Below are positions 18,293-26,531 of a stretch of 63,112 nt of DNA, piece after piece (the first letter of the stretch is position 1; every line of letters begins with the position of its first letter). The notes below the pieces were generated by a model, which had not been told where the DNA came from, made no database searches, and worked only from the letters and a program-made list of their open reading frames with translations. The DNA comes from an uncultured Sphingomonas sp. Its GTDB lineage: Bacteria; Pseudomonadota; Alphaproteobacteria; Sphingomonadales; Sphingomonadaceae. The stretch covers positions 1 to 63,112 of the forward strand of contig CAJYKB010000051.1 of assembly GCA_913774925.1 (NCBI GenBank), written 5' to 3'. Position numbers and translations under genes: made by a program.

Positions 18293-19380
18293 CACGGACC
18301 GGAATGCTGACGCTCGCCCTGCTTGCCAGTGCATTGCCGAGTGCGGCCGCCGCCCGAACGCTGCAGGTACGCCCCGATTGTGCCGCCGCCCGCGGATGCT
18401 TCCGCGCCATCGGCGCGGCCCTCGCCGTCGCCAATGCGGATCGCGGATCGGGCCCGATCACGGTGCGCGTGGCGCCCGGCGACTATCGCGAGAAAGTGAC
18501 GATCGTGCGCGATCGGGTGCGGCTGGTCGGCAGCGGCGCGGCGCGCACGCGGCTGCATTTCGATGCGGTCGCGCAGACCGCCAAGCATTATCATCGCGAC
18601 GGCTGGGGCACGCCGGGCTCCGCCACGCTCACGATCAACGCGAGGCACGTGACCGTCGCGGGGATCAGGGTCGAGAACGACTACGACTATCCCGCGAACG
18701 ATCGTCTGCCGGACGGCGACCCGGCGAAGATCGGCAATCCGCAGGCGGTCGCCCTACTCCTCGACGTCGACAGCGACGCGGTTCGCATCACCCGCAGCGA
18801 CCTCATCGGCTATCAGGACACGTTGTTCGCCAACGGCAAGCGCGCTCACATCACCGACAGCCTGATCGCGGGGAACGTCGACTTCATCTTCGGCAACGGC
18901 AGCCTGCTGATCGAACGATCGGAGATTCGGACGCGCCGCCGCTTTACGCCGGTGCCGGAAACGCCCTTCGAATCCTTCGTCGCCGCGCCCTCGACCCTGC
19001 TCGACCAGCCGATCGGCATCATCGTCTATCACTCCCGCCTGACCCGCGAAGCGGCTGTGCCCGACGCGTCGGTGGCGCTGGCCCGGCCGTGGCATCCCAC
19101 CACCCGCTTCCCCGACGGCCGCTATGCCAACCCGCGCGCGGTGGGGCAGATCTCCTTCATCGACTGTTTCATGGACGCGCATATCGCGCCGCAGCATTGG
19201 GCCAAGATGAACGGCACCGCGCGGGACGGGTCGATGACGGACGTGTTCAGGCCGCAGGACGCGCGCTTTCACGAAACCGGATCTTATGGACCGGGCGCAC
19301 GGCGGGTGGATATCGGGATGCCGACAGCGGGGCTGGACGCCATTCGCTCCATCAAGCGGACGTTCTTTCATCGCTGGTGA
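18289..19380 (+). CDS. Pectin methylesterase (CE8)
   Basis: A 363-aa secreted protein with a signal peptide (MLTLALLASALPSAAAA) and a right-handed beta-helix of the CE8 family. The catalytic aspartates are Asp177 (GYQDTLF) and Asp198 (GNVDFIFGN); the substrate Arg motif is LARPW. It demethylates homogalacturonan to pectate plus methanol in the periplasm or outside the cell. The start overlaps the esterase stop (ATGA), making it the last gene of the receptor-esterase-pectinesterase unit. The Q in the second QDT position is normal for the family. Confidence 0.95.
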   Translation: MTRTGMLTLALLASALPSAAAARTLQVRPDCAAARGCFRAIGAALAVANADRGSGPITVRVAPGDYREKVTIVRDRVRLVGSGAARTRLHFDAVAQTAKHYHRDGWGTPGSATLTINARHVTVAGIRVENDYDYPANDRLPDGDPAKIGNPQAVALLLDVDSDAVRITRSDLIGYQDTLFANGKRAHITDSLIAGNVDFIFGNGSLLIERSEIRTRRRFTPVPETPFESFVAAPSTLLDQPIGIIVYHSRLTREAAVPDASVALARPWHPTTRFPDGRYANPRAVGQISFIDCFMDAHIAPQHWAKMNGTARDGSMTDVFRPQDARFHETGSYGPGARRVDIGMPTAGLDAIRSIKRTFFHRW

Positions 19381-19711
19381 CGTAAACCCTGTCGCATGCG
19401 CTGCATCGCGCGAACGGATGGAGCGCGAAGCGGAGACGACGGCCATGGCGGCAGCCTCTCACCCTTGCCGCCCCGCCCATGTCGCAAACGCTATCGACGT
19501 CGCCGCCACTTTCCGCCTGCCGCACACGAAACTAGCCGACAGCATGCGGGCGAAGCCATATTCCTGCGCATCACCCTTGGCATCGTATAGCGCATTGGCC
19601 ACGCCGGGATCACGGGCGGCAGTGCAGGCGCTCGGAAAGGCGACGAGGCGGTGTCACGAACCGTAGCGAGATCCGGGCGTTGTCGACTCGACAAGGGGGA
19701 AGCACGGAACG
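19381..19711. other. Intergenic region with a possible gene remnant, upstream of nhaA
   Basis: No intact gene is visible. On the minus strand 19459-19653 is an open frame without an ATG near its beginning; it reads like protein (ALYDAKGDAQEYGFARML, then SFVCGRRKVAATSIAFATW) and ends in TGA at 19459-19461. It may be the 3' remnant of a small secreted-protein gene. The last 40 bases before nhaA presumably hold its promoter and GGGGGAAG ribosome site. No riboswitch or clear promoter hexamers could be assigned. Confidence 0.35.
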
Positions 19712-20938
19712 ATGCGCAAGGATCATGGCCAGACCGCGCCGGTACGGACGCTGGTGAGGAAGCTCCGTCCACCGTCCGCCATCCGGTCCTTCCTGCACAG
19801 CGAGGCGGCGGGCGGCATCATCCTGATGGCGGCGGCGGTGCTGGCCATGATCGTCGCCAACAGCCCCGTCGGCCCGCAATATTTCGCGGTCCTGCATCAC
19901 CCCGTCGGCCCCCTGTCGGTGCTGCACTGGATCGACGACGCGCTGATGTCGCTGTTCTTCCTGCTCGTCGGGCTGGAGATCAAGCGGGAGCTGGTCGACG
20001 GGCATTTGTCGACCTGGGCGGACCGTACCCTGCCGACCGTGGCCGCGATCAGTGGGATGGCGGTGCCCGCCTTGCTGTATCTGGTGATCGCGATCCGGGA
20101 ACCCGGACTGGCGCGCGGATGGGCGATCCCGTCGGCGACCGACATCGCCTTTGCGATCGGCGTCATGGCGCTGCTGGGCCGCCGGGTCCCGGCGTCGCTC
20201 AAGCTGTTTCTGACCACCGTCGCGATCGTCGACGACATGGGCGCGGTCGCGGTCATCGCGCTGGCCTATACCCATCAGATCAGCGGCGTGGCGCTGCTGG
20301 CGGCCGCGATGATCCTGGGCATTCTCTTCGTCCTGAACCGGCTGGGCGTGACGCGGCTGTGGCCCTATCTGGCCGGCGCCTCGCTGCTGTGGCTGGCGGT
20401 GTGGATGTCGGGGATCCATGCGACCATCGCCGGCGTATTGGCGGCCAGCGTCATACCGGTTCGCTGCTCGCCCGGCGCGCCCGATGCGCGGGATTCGCCG
20501 CTCCACCGTCTCGAACATGCGCTCCAGCCCTGGGTCGCGTTCGTCGTGGTGCCGATCTTCGGCTTTGCCAATGCCGGCGTCTCGCTGGCCGGATTCGGCG
20601 CGAGCACGCTGCTCCTGCCGTTGCCGCTCGGCGTGGCGGCCGGCCTCTTCCTGGGCAAGCAGGTGGGCGTGTTCGGCGCGGTCTGGCTGTCGTCGCGGAT
20701 CGGATGGACGCGGCGCCCGGCGGGCGCGTCCTGGCCGCAGGTCTACGGCACCGCGCTGCTGTGCGGCATCGGCTTCACGATGAGCCTGTTCATCGGCGGC
20801 CTCGCCTTCGACGACCCGATGCTGGTCGATGAGGTCAAGATCGGCGTCCTGGCCGGATCCATCCTGTCGGCGGTCGCGGGCTATGGCGTCCTTCGCCTGA
20901 GCGCGACCGGCAGCGGGGCAACGGCACGACATCGATGA
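19712..20938 (+). CDS. nhaA: Na+/H+ antiporter NhaA
   Basis: A 408-aa inner-membrane protein with the NhaA fold. It opens with FLHSEAAGGIILMAAAVLAM, carries LLVGLEIKRELVDG after TM2, the ion-binding aspartate pair in TTVAIVDDMGAVAVIAL, and the C-terminal LLCGIGFTMSLFIGGLAF. It exchanges two protons for one Na+ and serves pH and sodium homeostasis. The length is normal. It stands as a single gene between the pectin locus and a convergent operon, with no functional link to either. Confidence 0.97.
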   Translation: MRKDHGQTAPVRTLVRKLRPPSAIRSFLHSEAAGGIILMAAAVLAMIVANSPVGPQYFAVLHHPVGPLSVLHWIDDALMSLFFLLVGLEIKRELVDGHLSTWADRTLPTVAAISGMAVPALLYLVIAIREPGLARGWAIPSATDIAFAIGVMALLGRRVPASLKLFLTTVAIVDDMGAVAVIALAYTHQISGVALLAAAMILGILFVLNRLGVTRLWPYLAGASLLWLAVWMSGIHATIAGVLAASVIPVRCSPGAPDARDSPLHRLEHALQPWVAFVVVPIFGFANAGVSLAGFGASTLLLPLPLGVAAGLFLGKQVGVFGAVWLSSRIGWTRRPAGASWPQVYGTALLCGIGFTMSLFIGGLAFDDPMLVDEVKIGVLAGSILSAVAGYGVLRLSATGSGATARHR

Positions 20939-20943
20939 TCGTC

Positions 20944-20962
20944 TCGGGCTCTGAGCCCCGAA
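20944..20962. terminator. Possible hairpin between convergent genes
   Basis: TCGGGCT, then CTG, then AGCCCCGA forms a GC-rich stem-loop just after nhaA and before the convergent stop at 20997. There is no T tract, so a rho-independent terminator is only possible. Confidence 0.35.
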
Positions 20963-20996
20963 GAAGGTCGCCCCGCGCCGGCACCCGGACTGCCGC

Positions 20997-22538
20997 TCAC
21001 ACCGCGTCGAAACGCGACAGGACGTTCCTCGTGATCCGCTCGACGAACGGATCGCGCGCTGCCAGCGCGTGCGCCCATTCCGTCGTCCCGGCGTTGAAGA
21101 CCTCGCCCTCGCCACGACGGAACGAGGCCATCACCGCATGGCCCCGGGTCAGCCCGGGATGGGTAGCAAGCGATGCGTCGCCGAACACGTCGCGCGCGAT
21201 CATGTCCAGGTTCTCCGGCGGGATGATCGCGCGATACGGGCTGTCCGGATCCTCGCCGAACACGCACGGCGCGACCGCGACGATCTCCAGCGCTTCGGGG
21301 ACGCCCAGCGCGGGGACGGGTACGGGCAGGCCCGCGGCATCGAAGGTGAAGCGGCAGCCGTCATTCTCGTAACCCAGCAGCGGCACAGCATCGCCGATCA
21401 CGTCGCCGTAGAACAGGTCGGTGCCCGCCAGCGCCCAGTGCCGGTCGCGATAGATGGTATAGCCGCCCTGCCCCCGCGCGGCGCACAGCCCCAGCCGGTG
21501 ATAGCCGCCATAGAGGAAGCTGAGCCCGGTAATCGCCGCCTCCGGCCGGTCGAAGGCACGATGCGACCAGAGATGCGTGGCCGCGGCCGGGTCGTCCTGC
21601 GCCGCAGCATCGTCGTCGAACCCGCGCCACTTGTGACAGACGAAGGTCGCGCCCGCATCGTCGTAGCGGACTTTCCAGAACGCCGTGTTCCCGGAGAAGA
21701 TCGCCAGCCCGCCGCCCGCGTCGACGAACCGCTCGATGACGTCGCGCTGACGCGCGGTCCAATATTCGCTGTGCCCGACCAGCAGCACCGCGGCATAGCC
21801 GTCGAGCGCCTCCGGCTCGGCATCCAGATCGCCGTCCGTCGCATAATCGAGCGCCAGCCCCTCACGCTCGGCCCATGCGACGAAGACATGCTCCCACTTG
21901 TGGAGGAAGCCGGCCGAGCCGTCATAGGGGGTAGCGCGATGCGCGCGCGACCAGTCGGGGTCTCCTGCCCATGGCCTTTCCCCGAACGCGCGCTTGCGCA
22001 TGTTGACCAGGCGGGGGACGTCGGCGGGTGCGGCGACCAGCGGTTGCGCGAACGGACGCTGCGTCGACAATCGCCCGATGGCACCCGCCATCGCCGCGTC
22101 CAGACGCTTCGTCCCGCTCATCAAGGCGGCGACGTCGCAATAGGCGGAGGCTCCGCCCCAGTAATTATAGGCGTGATAGGTGTTGGTCGCGAGGACGATC
22201 AGCGCGCGGGCGGCCCGCGTGCCCTGTGCCGGGCGGACGCACACGAAATGATGCCATTCGGCGCCCGCGGCGTCGATCAGGCACAGGTCGTAATAGCCGG
22301 TGCGCCACCCCTCGCCGATGCGCACGTCCGTCGCCACGGGCCAGCGACAGCCGGCGCGATCGGCATCCTCCGGGGTGGGATGATCGGCGACCGCGATGTC
22401 GGGGATCGTCGCGACCACCTCCCGCGTCGCGCCGATGCGCGCGATCTCCAGCCGGCAGGGTCCGGCGGCGGAGGAGGCGTGGAGCGCGATCGTCTCGCCG
22501 GGGCGGGCGCTCAGCCGGTCGGTGTAGAAGGCGGTCAC
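20997..22538 (-). CDS. N,N-dimethylformamidase large-subunit-like hydrolase
   Basis: A 513-aa protein resembling the beta (large) subunit of N,N-dimethylformamidase. Visible landmarks are NTYHAYNYWGGASAY near residue 145, the central LLVGHSEYWTARQRDVIERF, GGGLAIFSGNTAFWKVRYDD, and a C-terminal GAVMASFRRGEGEVFNAGTT-like segment (HAVMASFRRGEGEVFNAGTT). Known dimethylformamidase hydrolyses small amides with an iron centre; the real substrate here is unknown, but amide or imidate hydrolysis is plausible. The GTG start at 22538 overlaps the TGA of the upstream gene (GTGA). It is the last gene of a six-gene operon. No small (alpha) subunit gene is nearby, which sets it apart from true dimethylformamidase. 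Confidence 0.75.
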   Translation of the reverse strand: MTAFYTDRLSARPGETIALHASSAAGPCRLEIARIGATREVVATIPDIAVADHPTPEDADRAGCRWPVATDVRIGEGWRTGYYDLCLIDAAGAEWHHFVCVRPAQGTRAARALIVLATNTYHAYNYWGGASAYCDVAALMSGTKRLDAAMAGAIGRLSTQRPFAQPLVAAPADVPRLVNMRKRAFGERPWAGDPDWSRAHRATPYDGSAGFLHKWEHVFVAWAEREGLALDYATDGDLDAEPEALDGYAAVLLVGHSEYWTARQRDVIERFVDAGGGLAIFSGNTAFWKVRYDDAGATFVCHKWRGFDDDAAAQDDPAAATHLWSHRAFDRPEAAITGLSFLYGGYHRLGLCAARGQGGYTIYRDRHWALAGTDLFYGDVIGDAVPLLGYENDGCRFTFDAAGLPVPVPALGVPEALEIVAVAPCVFGEDPDSPYRAIIPPENLDMIARDVFGDASLATHPGLTRGHAVMASFRRGEGEVFNAGTTEWAHALAARDPFVERITRNVLSRFDAV

Positions 22539-23674
22539 CGCGACCGCCCCCGCGCGGTGACCGGCCAGATGTCGACCAGATCCGATCCCGAGACGAGATG
22601 ATAGTGATCGTACAGGTTGACGGTCGGGTCGCAATGCGGCGCCGCGAGCGTCACCACGTCGGCGAGGCGCAACGCGCGCTCCCCCCCGATCACCGCACCC
22701 TGCTCGTCGCCCATGAAGACATAGCGCGCACCCGCGCCAGCCCCCGCCAGCACGTGCGGCGGGCCGGCATCGGTCGCCATCGCCTTCAGCCCGGCATCGA
22801 CGGTCGCCATGCCGGGCGTGTTGGTGCTGACGACGCGGGCGTCGATCATCAGGGCGGTTTCGAACGGCATGTCACCCTCCGTGGTCAGCGCGCAGGCGCG
22901 GTACTGATCGTCCATGAAGACGTAGGATCCCGCCTGAAGCTCGGTGAACAGACCCAGCGTCGCATCGATGCGGTGCGTCCCCGTGCCACCGCCGGATACG
23001 ATCCGCGGCGCCGCGCCGGCGTCCGTCAACGCGGCGATCACGGTGCGCAGATAGGCGGCGCGCTCCGCCATCGCCGCAGCACGCTCGGCATAGTCGGCGA
23101 CATGCTGCTGCATCCCGCAATAATATTGCACCCCGGCATAGACGAGCGCCGGTGTCTCCGCGATCGCGCGGAACAGCGCCACCGCGGCCTCCGGCGACGC
23201 CACGCCGGTGCGGTGGATACCGGGGTCGACGTCGATCAGCACGCTCAGCGGCCGGCCACCTGCCGCCGTCACCGCAGCCGCGATCGCCCGCACATTGTCG
23301 GGATGATCGACCGTCGCGATCAGCCCCTGGCTGCGTGCATGGAGCGCCGCAAGCCGTGCGATCGCGGGCGCGGAGACGACCGGCGATGTCAGCAGCAGGC
23401 CGCCGATCCCGGCGTCGGCCAGCGCCTCCGCCTCGCCGATCTTGGCGCAGCACTGGCCGACCGCGCCCGCGGCGATCTGACGCCGCGCGACCTCGGCGCT
23501 CTTGTGCGTCTTGGCATGGGGGCGCAGCGCCAGGCCATGCTCCTTCGCGAACGCCGCCATCCGCGCGATGTTGCGGTCGAGCGCGTCGCGGTCGATCACC
23601 AGCACCGGTGTGTTGAGCGCCCCGCGCGAGCCCTGTCGCCCGATCAGATGGCGGTGCAGTTCCTCGTCGGTCAT
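22535..23674 (-). CDS. DSD1/D-threonine-aldolase-family PLP enzyme
   Basis: A 379-aa fold-type III PLP enzyme of the D-threonine aldolase / D-3-hydroxyaspartate dehydratase / D-serine dehydratase group. It has LRPHAKTHKS with the PLP lysine near residue 59, the phosphate-binding SGGGTGTH, and the C-terminal metal site PHCDPTVNLYDHYHLV where His and Cys bind zinc. Family members split or dehydrate beta-hydroxy-D-amino acids. Its start overlaps the oxidase stop (ATGA) and its stop overlaps the hydrolase start (GTGA). Aldolase and dehydratase activity cannot be told apart from sequence alone. Confidence 0.85.
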   Translation of the reverse strand: MTDEELHRHLIGRQGSRGALNTPVLVIDRDALDRNIARMAAFAKEHGLALRPHAKTHKSAEVARRQIAAGAVGQCCAKIGEAEALADAGIGGLLLTSPVVSAPAIARLAALHARSQGLIATVDHPDNVRAIAAAVTAAGGRPLSVLIDVDPGIHRTGVASPEAAVALFRAIAETPALVYAGVQYYCGMQQHVADYAERAAAMAERAAYLRTVIAALTDAGAAPRIVSGGGTGTHRIDATLGLFTELQAGSYVFMDDQYRACALTTEGDMPFETALMIDARVVSTNTPGMATVDAGLKAMATDAGPPHVLAGAGAGARYVFMGDEQGAVIGGERALRLADVVTLAAPHCDPTVNLYDHYHLVSGSDLVDIWPVTARGRSR

Positions 23675-24942
23675 GCCGCCACTCCGAACAGATGCGCCAG
23701 ATCGCGGTTCAGGAACGTGCCCGCGGGATCGACGGCGGCCCGCACGCGCAGGAAATCGTCGGTCCGGGGATAGAGCCGCCGCACGTCGTCGGGGCCGAGC
23801 GTGTGGCGCTTCGCCCAATGCGGCCGACCGCCGCCGGCCTGAAACACGCGCTCGACCCCGGGGAACAGCGAGCGCCACTCCATCGGCGCATATTGGTGGA
23901 GCGAGATCGACGCCGCGGGGCCGAAGCTGAACGGGCTCATCCAGATATCGTCCGCCGCCGTCAGCCGGAACTCCAGCGGGAAGGCGATCGGCAGCCGCTC
24001 ACGGCGGATATAGGCGATCGTTTCCATGAGCGTCGGCAGGCCGTTGGCGCGCGGCAGCTCGTATTCCATTTCCTCGAACCGGATCGAGCGGTCGGACGGG
24101 AAGATCCGCCATGCCGGCCCTGCCCGCGTCGTCGACTTGCCCGACAGCTTCATCATGCCGCGCTGGATCGACGGGATCAGCCGCGGCGCGCGACGCCCGG
24201 TTTCAAGCGCGACGCGAAACGGTCCCTCTTCGATGTCGTTGCCGTCCGCCATATCGACGGGGCCGGCGACGGGATGCAGCGTCTTGAAAATGACCTGATC
24301 CGCATAGGGGAAGACGAAGAACTCGAAATGCCGCGTCGCGCCAGCGAACTCCTCCCAGCGTTCTGCCATCTCCTCCAGCGGGCGCCGCTCGACACGCTCC
24401 TCCAGGTGATAGGCGGGCACTACCGCGATGCGGATGCGGGTCGCGATACCGAACAGCCCCAGCGACAGCCGTTGCGCCTGATACAGATCGGGGTGGCGGT
24501 CGGGGCCGCACTCGACCAGGCTGCCGTCCGCCAGCATCAGCTCGAACCCGCGCGCCTGGGTGGACAGGCTGCCCAGGTCCGCGCCGGTGCCGTGCGTGCC
24601 GGTCGCGAGCGCACCCGCCAGCGACTGCGGGTTCACATCCCCCTGATTGGCGAGCGACAGGCCCAGGTCCCACAACGCCGCGGTCAGGCGGTCGAGCCCC
24701 CAGCCCGCGGGCGCCCACACCGTCTCGCGATCCGGCGCGACCTCGATCGCGCCCTCATAATCCGCCATGCTGACCAGCGTGCCGTCGGTATCGCACAGCG
24801 GCATGAAGGAATGGCCCGCGCCGGTGACGCGCACCCGCGTCGCGCCCTGGACGATGCGGCGCAACGCCGCTTCGTCGCGCGGGCGCTCGCATCGCGCGGG
24901 CGCGGCGACGACGCTGCCCGACCAGTTGCGCCACTCCGCCAT
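23671..24942 (-). CDS. FAD-linked sugar/lactone oxidase (D-arabinono-1,4-lactone oxidase family)
   Basis: A 423-aa protein of the VAO/PCMH flavoprotein superfamily, aldonolactone-oxidase branch. The FAD-binding domain includes VRVTGAGHSFMPLCDTDG, where His is the usual covalent FAD attachment site, and NPQSLAGALATGTHGTG. The C-terminal ALO domain contains RPHWAKRHTL. Relatives oxidise gulono-, galactono- or arabinono-lactone, or alditols. The start follows AGGAGAGGCGG; it begins 9 bp after the aldolase stop and overlaps the next gene by ATGA. In this operon it could oxidise a polyol or amino-polyol; that is inference. Confidence 0.88.
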   Translation of the reverse strand: MAEWRNWSGSVVAAPARCERPRDEAALRRIVQGATRVRVTGAGHSFMPLCDTDGTLVSMADYEGAIEVAPDRETVWAPAGWGLDRLTAALWDLGLSLANQGDVNPQSLAGALATGTHGTGADLGSLSTQARGFELMLADGSLVECGPDRHPDLYQAQRLSLGLFGIATRIRIAVVPAYHLEERVERRPLEEMAERWEEFAGATRHFEFFVFPYADQVIFKTLHPVAGPVDMADGNDIEEGPFRVALETGRRAPRLIPSIQRGMMKLSGKSTTRAGPAWRIFPSDRSIRFEEMEYELPRANGLPTLMETIAYIRRERLPIAFPLEFRLTAADDIWMSPFSFGPAASISLHQYAPMEWRSLFPGVERVFQAGGGRPHWAKRHTLGPDDVRRLYPRTDDFLRVRAAVDPAGTFLNRDLAHLFGVAA

Positions 24943-24951
24943 CCGCCTCTC

Positions 24952-25599
24952 CTATCGCTCGCGCCGCTGACCGTAGCGCCGAAACGCCGCGGCGACATCC
25001 GCCATCTGGTCCTCGTCGAGCAGGGTCGGTCCGCCGATCGCCAGCGTCCCACAATAGACCGCGGCCTGTTCCTCGATCTCCTCCGTCACTGCCAGCGCCT
25101 GGCGCAATGTCGTCCCCAGCGCGATCAGGCCATGATTGGCCATCAGGCATGCGCGCCGCCCGTCGAGCGTCTCCACCACCTGCCCGGCCAGCGCATCGCT
25201 ACCGAAGGTGGCGTAAGGGGCGAGGCGCACGGTCGAGCCGCCCGATACCAGCACCATATAGTGGAGTGGTGGTATCTCGCGCCCGGCGCACGCCAGGACG
25301 GTCGCGTGGCGCGCATGGCAATGGACCACCGCCTGCGCATCGGGGCGACGATCGTAGATGCCCTTGTGCATGCGCCACTCGCTCGACGGCAGGTGATCGC
25401 CCGCCGCAACGCCCGCGGCGTCGACGCGGACGATCGATTCGGGCGTCAGCTCGTCGGGGACGATCCCGGTCGGGGTCACCAGCATCCCCTCGCCCCAGCG
25501 CGCGGATACGTTGCCCGAGGTGCCGCGGTTCAGCCCCCGCGCCTCCATCGCGCGCATGGTGGCGACCAATTCCTCGCGCAGCGCCCGCTCCGCGCTCAT
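24952..25599 (-). CDS. Class II aldolase (L-fuculose-phosphate-aldolase family)
   Basis: A 215-aa zinc aldolase/epimerase. It shows the N-terminal LNRGTSGNVSAR, the catalytic acid in LPSSEWRMHKGIY, zinc ligands in VVHCHARHATVL and ANHGLIALG. The family cleaves phosphorylated ketoses or acids to DHAP or similar products. It follows the PfkB kinase gene with ATGA overlap, so kinase then aldolase is the likely order of chemistry. Start 25599 was chosen for this overlap and family length; the longer open frame upstream to 25878 is the kinase gene in another frame. Confidence 0.9.
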   Translation of the reverse strand: MSAERALREELVATMRAMEARGLNRGTSGNVSARWGEGMLVTPTGIVPDELTPESIVRVDAAGVAAGDHLPSSEWRMHKGIYDRRPDAQAVVHCHARHATVLACAGREIPPLHYMVLVSGGSTVRLAPYATFGSDALAGQVVETLDGRRACLMANHGLIALGTTLRQALAVTEEIEEQAAVYCGTLAIGGPTLLDEDQMADVAAAFRRYGQRRER

Positions 25600-26531
25600 G
25601 CCGCCACCGCGGTCGCGCGCGCGAAGTCGAGCGTCTCGTCGAAGCTGCCGAGCGCGCCCAGCGTGCCGACCCCCATCGCCACCCGCGCCGCGACGGCGGA
25701 GGCGAAGCGCAGGCAGGCCGGGGCATCGAACCCGCGCAGCCGCGCGGCGTGATAGCCGGCGCAGAACGAGTCGCCGCAGGTGGTGGTATCGACCGGCGCA
25801 ATCGCGAAGGCGGGCGCGGCGATCGTCCCCTCTGGCGCGAACAGGACGGCGCCGTCGCGCCCCATCTTGAACAGGCACGCGCGCGCGCCGAGCGCCATGA
25901 AATGCGCCGCCGCGGCGGGCAGGTCGTCGCCGCCGGTCAGGACGCGCACCTCGGCCAGGCTGGGCATGAACAGATCGACATGCGGCAACAGCCGCGCCAG
26001 CTCGTCCGCGGCGCCGGGCTGCGGCGAGATCAGGTCGCAGGTCACGAACGCGCCCGCGGCGCGCGCGGCGCGCAGCAACGGCTCTCCCTGACCGGCCAGT
26101 CCCGGAGAGCCGACCCCGCCCCAGTGCACGCCGCGCGCGGTCGCGGCGGCGGCCGTCGCGCCGTCCGCCAGCGGCTCCATCATGCTGGCGCCGACCATAT
26201 GCAGCGTGCCGCGCTGCCCGTCGTCGCGCACGGGGAGGACGGTGGTCGAGGTGGGACAGCGCGCGCTGGTCGCGAGCAGCGTCGTATCCACCCCCGCCCG
26301 CCGCAGCCCGTCGCGCACCGCCACGCCCTGAAGGTCGTCGCCGACGCTCGACGCGATCGCGGCGCGCAGCCCCAGCCGCGCCGCGACCGTCGCGGTGCCG
26401 GCGGCGGTCCCCGCGGGCGACAGGCGGATCGTCGGCACCAGCACGCCGGTATCGACATCCGGCATCCGCGCGACGGGGTGCAGCGCGATGTCGAGCGTCG
26501 TCAGCCCGATCGCGAGCAGATCGATCGTCAT
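25596..26531 (-). CDS. PfkB-family sugar kinase
   Basis: A 311-aa ribokinase-like kinase. The substrate region shows GTAAGTATVAARLG near residue 42, and the C-terminal signature VDTTTCGDSFCAGY holds the catalytic Asp. In most relatives this motif is GAGDSF; here Cys replaces the first Gly-Ala part, as in some subfamilies. It would phosphorylate the sugar or keto-acid handed to the aldolase. Start and stop overlap both neighbours by ATGA. Substrate unknown. Confidence 0.88.
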   Translation of the reverse strand: MTIDLLAIGLTTLDIALHPVARMPDVDTGVLVPTIRLSPAGTAAGTATVAARLGLRAAIASSVGDDLQGVAVRDGLRRAGVDTTLLATSARCPTSTTVLPVRDDGQRGTLHMVGASMMEPLADGATAAAATARGVHWGGVGSPGLAGQGEPLLRAARAAGAFVTCDLISPQPGAADELARLLPHVDLFMPSLAEVRVLTGGDDLPAAAAHFMALGARACLFKMGRDGAVLFAPEGTIAAPAFAIAPVDTTTCGDSFCAGYHAARLRGFDAPACLRFASAVAARVAMGVGTLGALGSFDETLDFARATAVAA

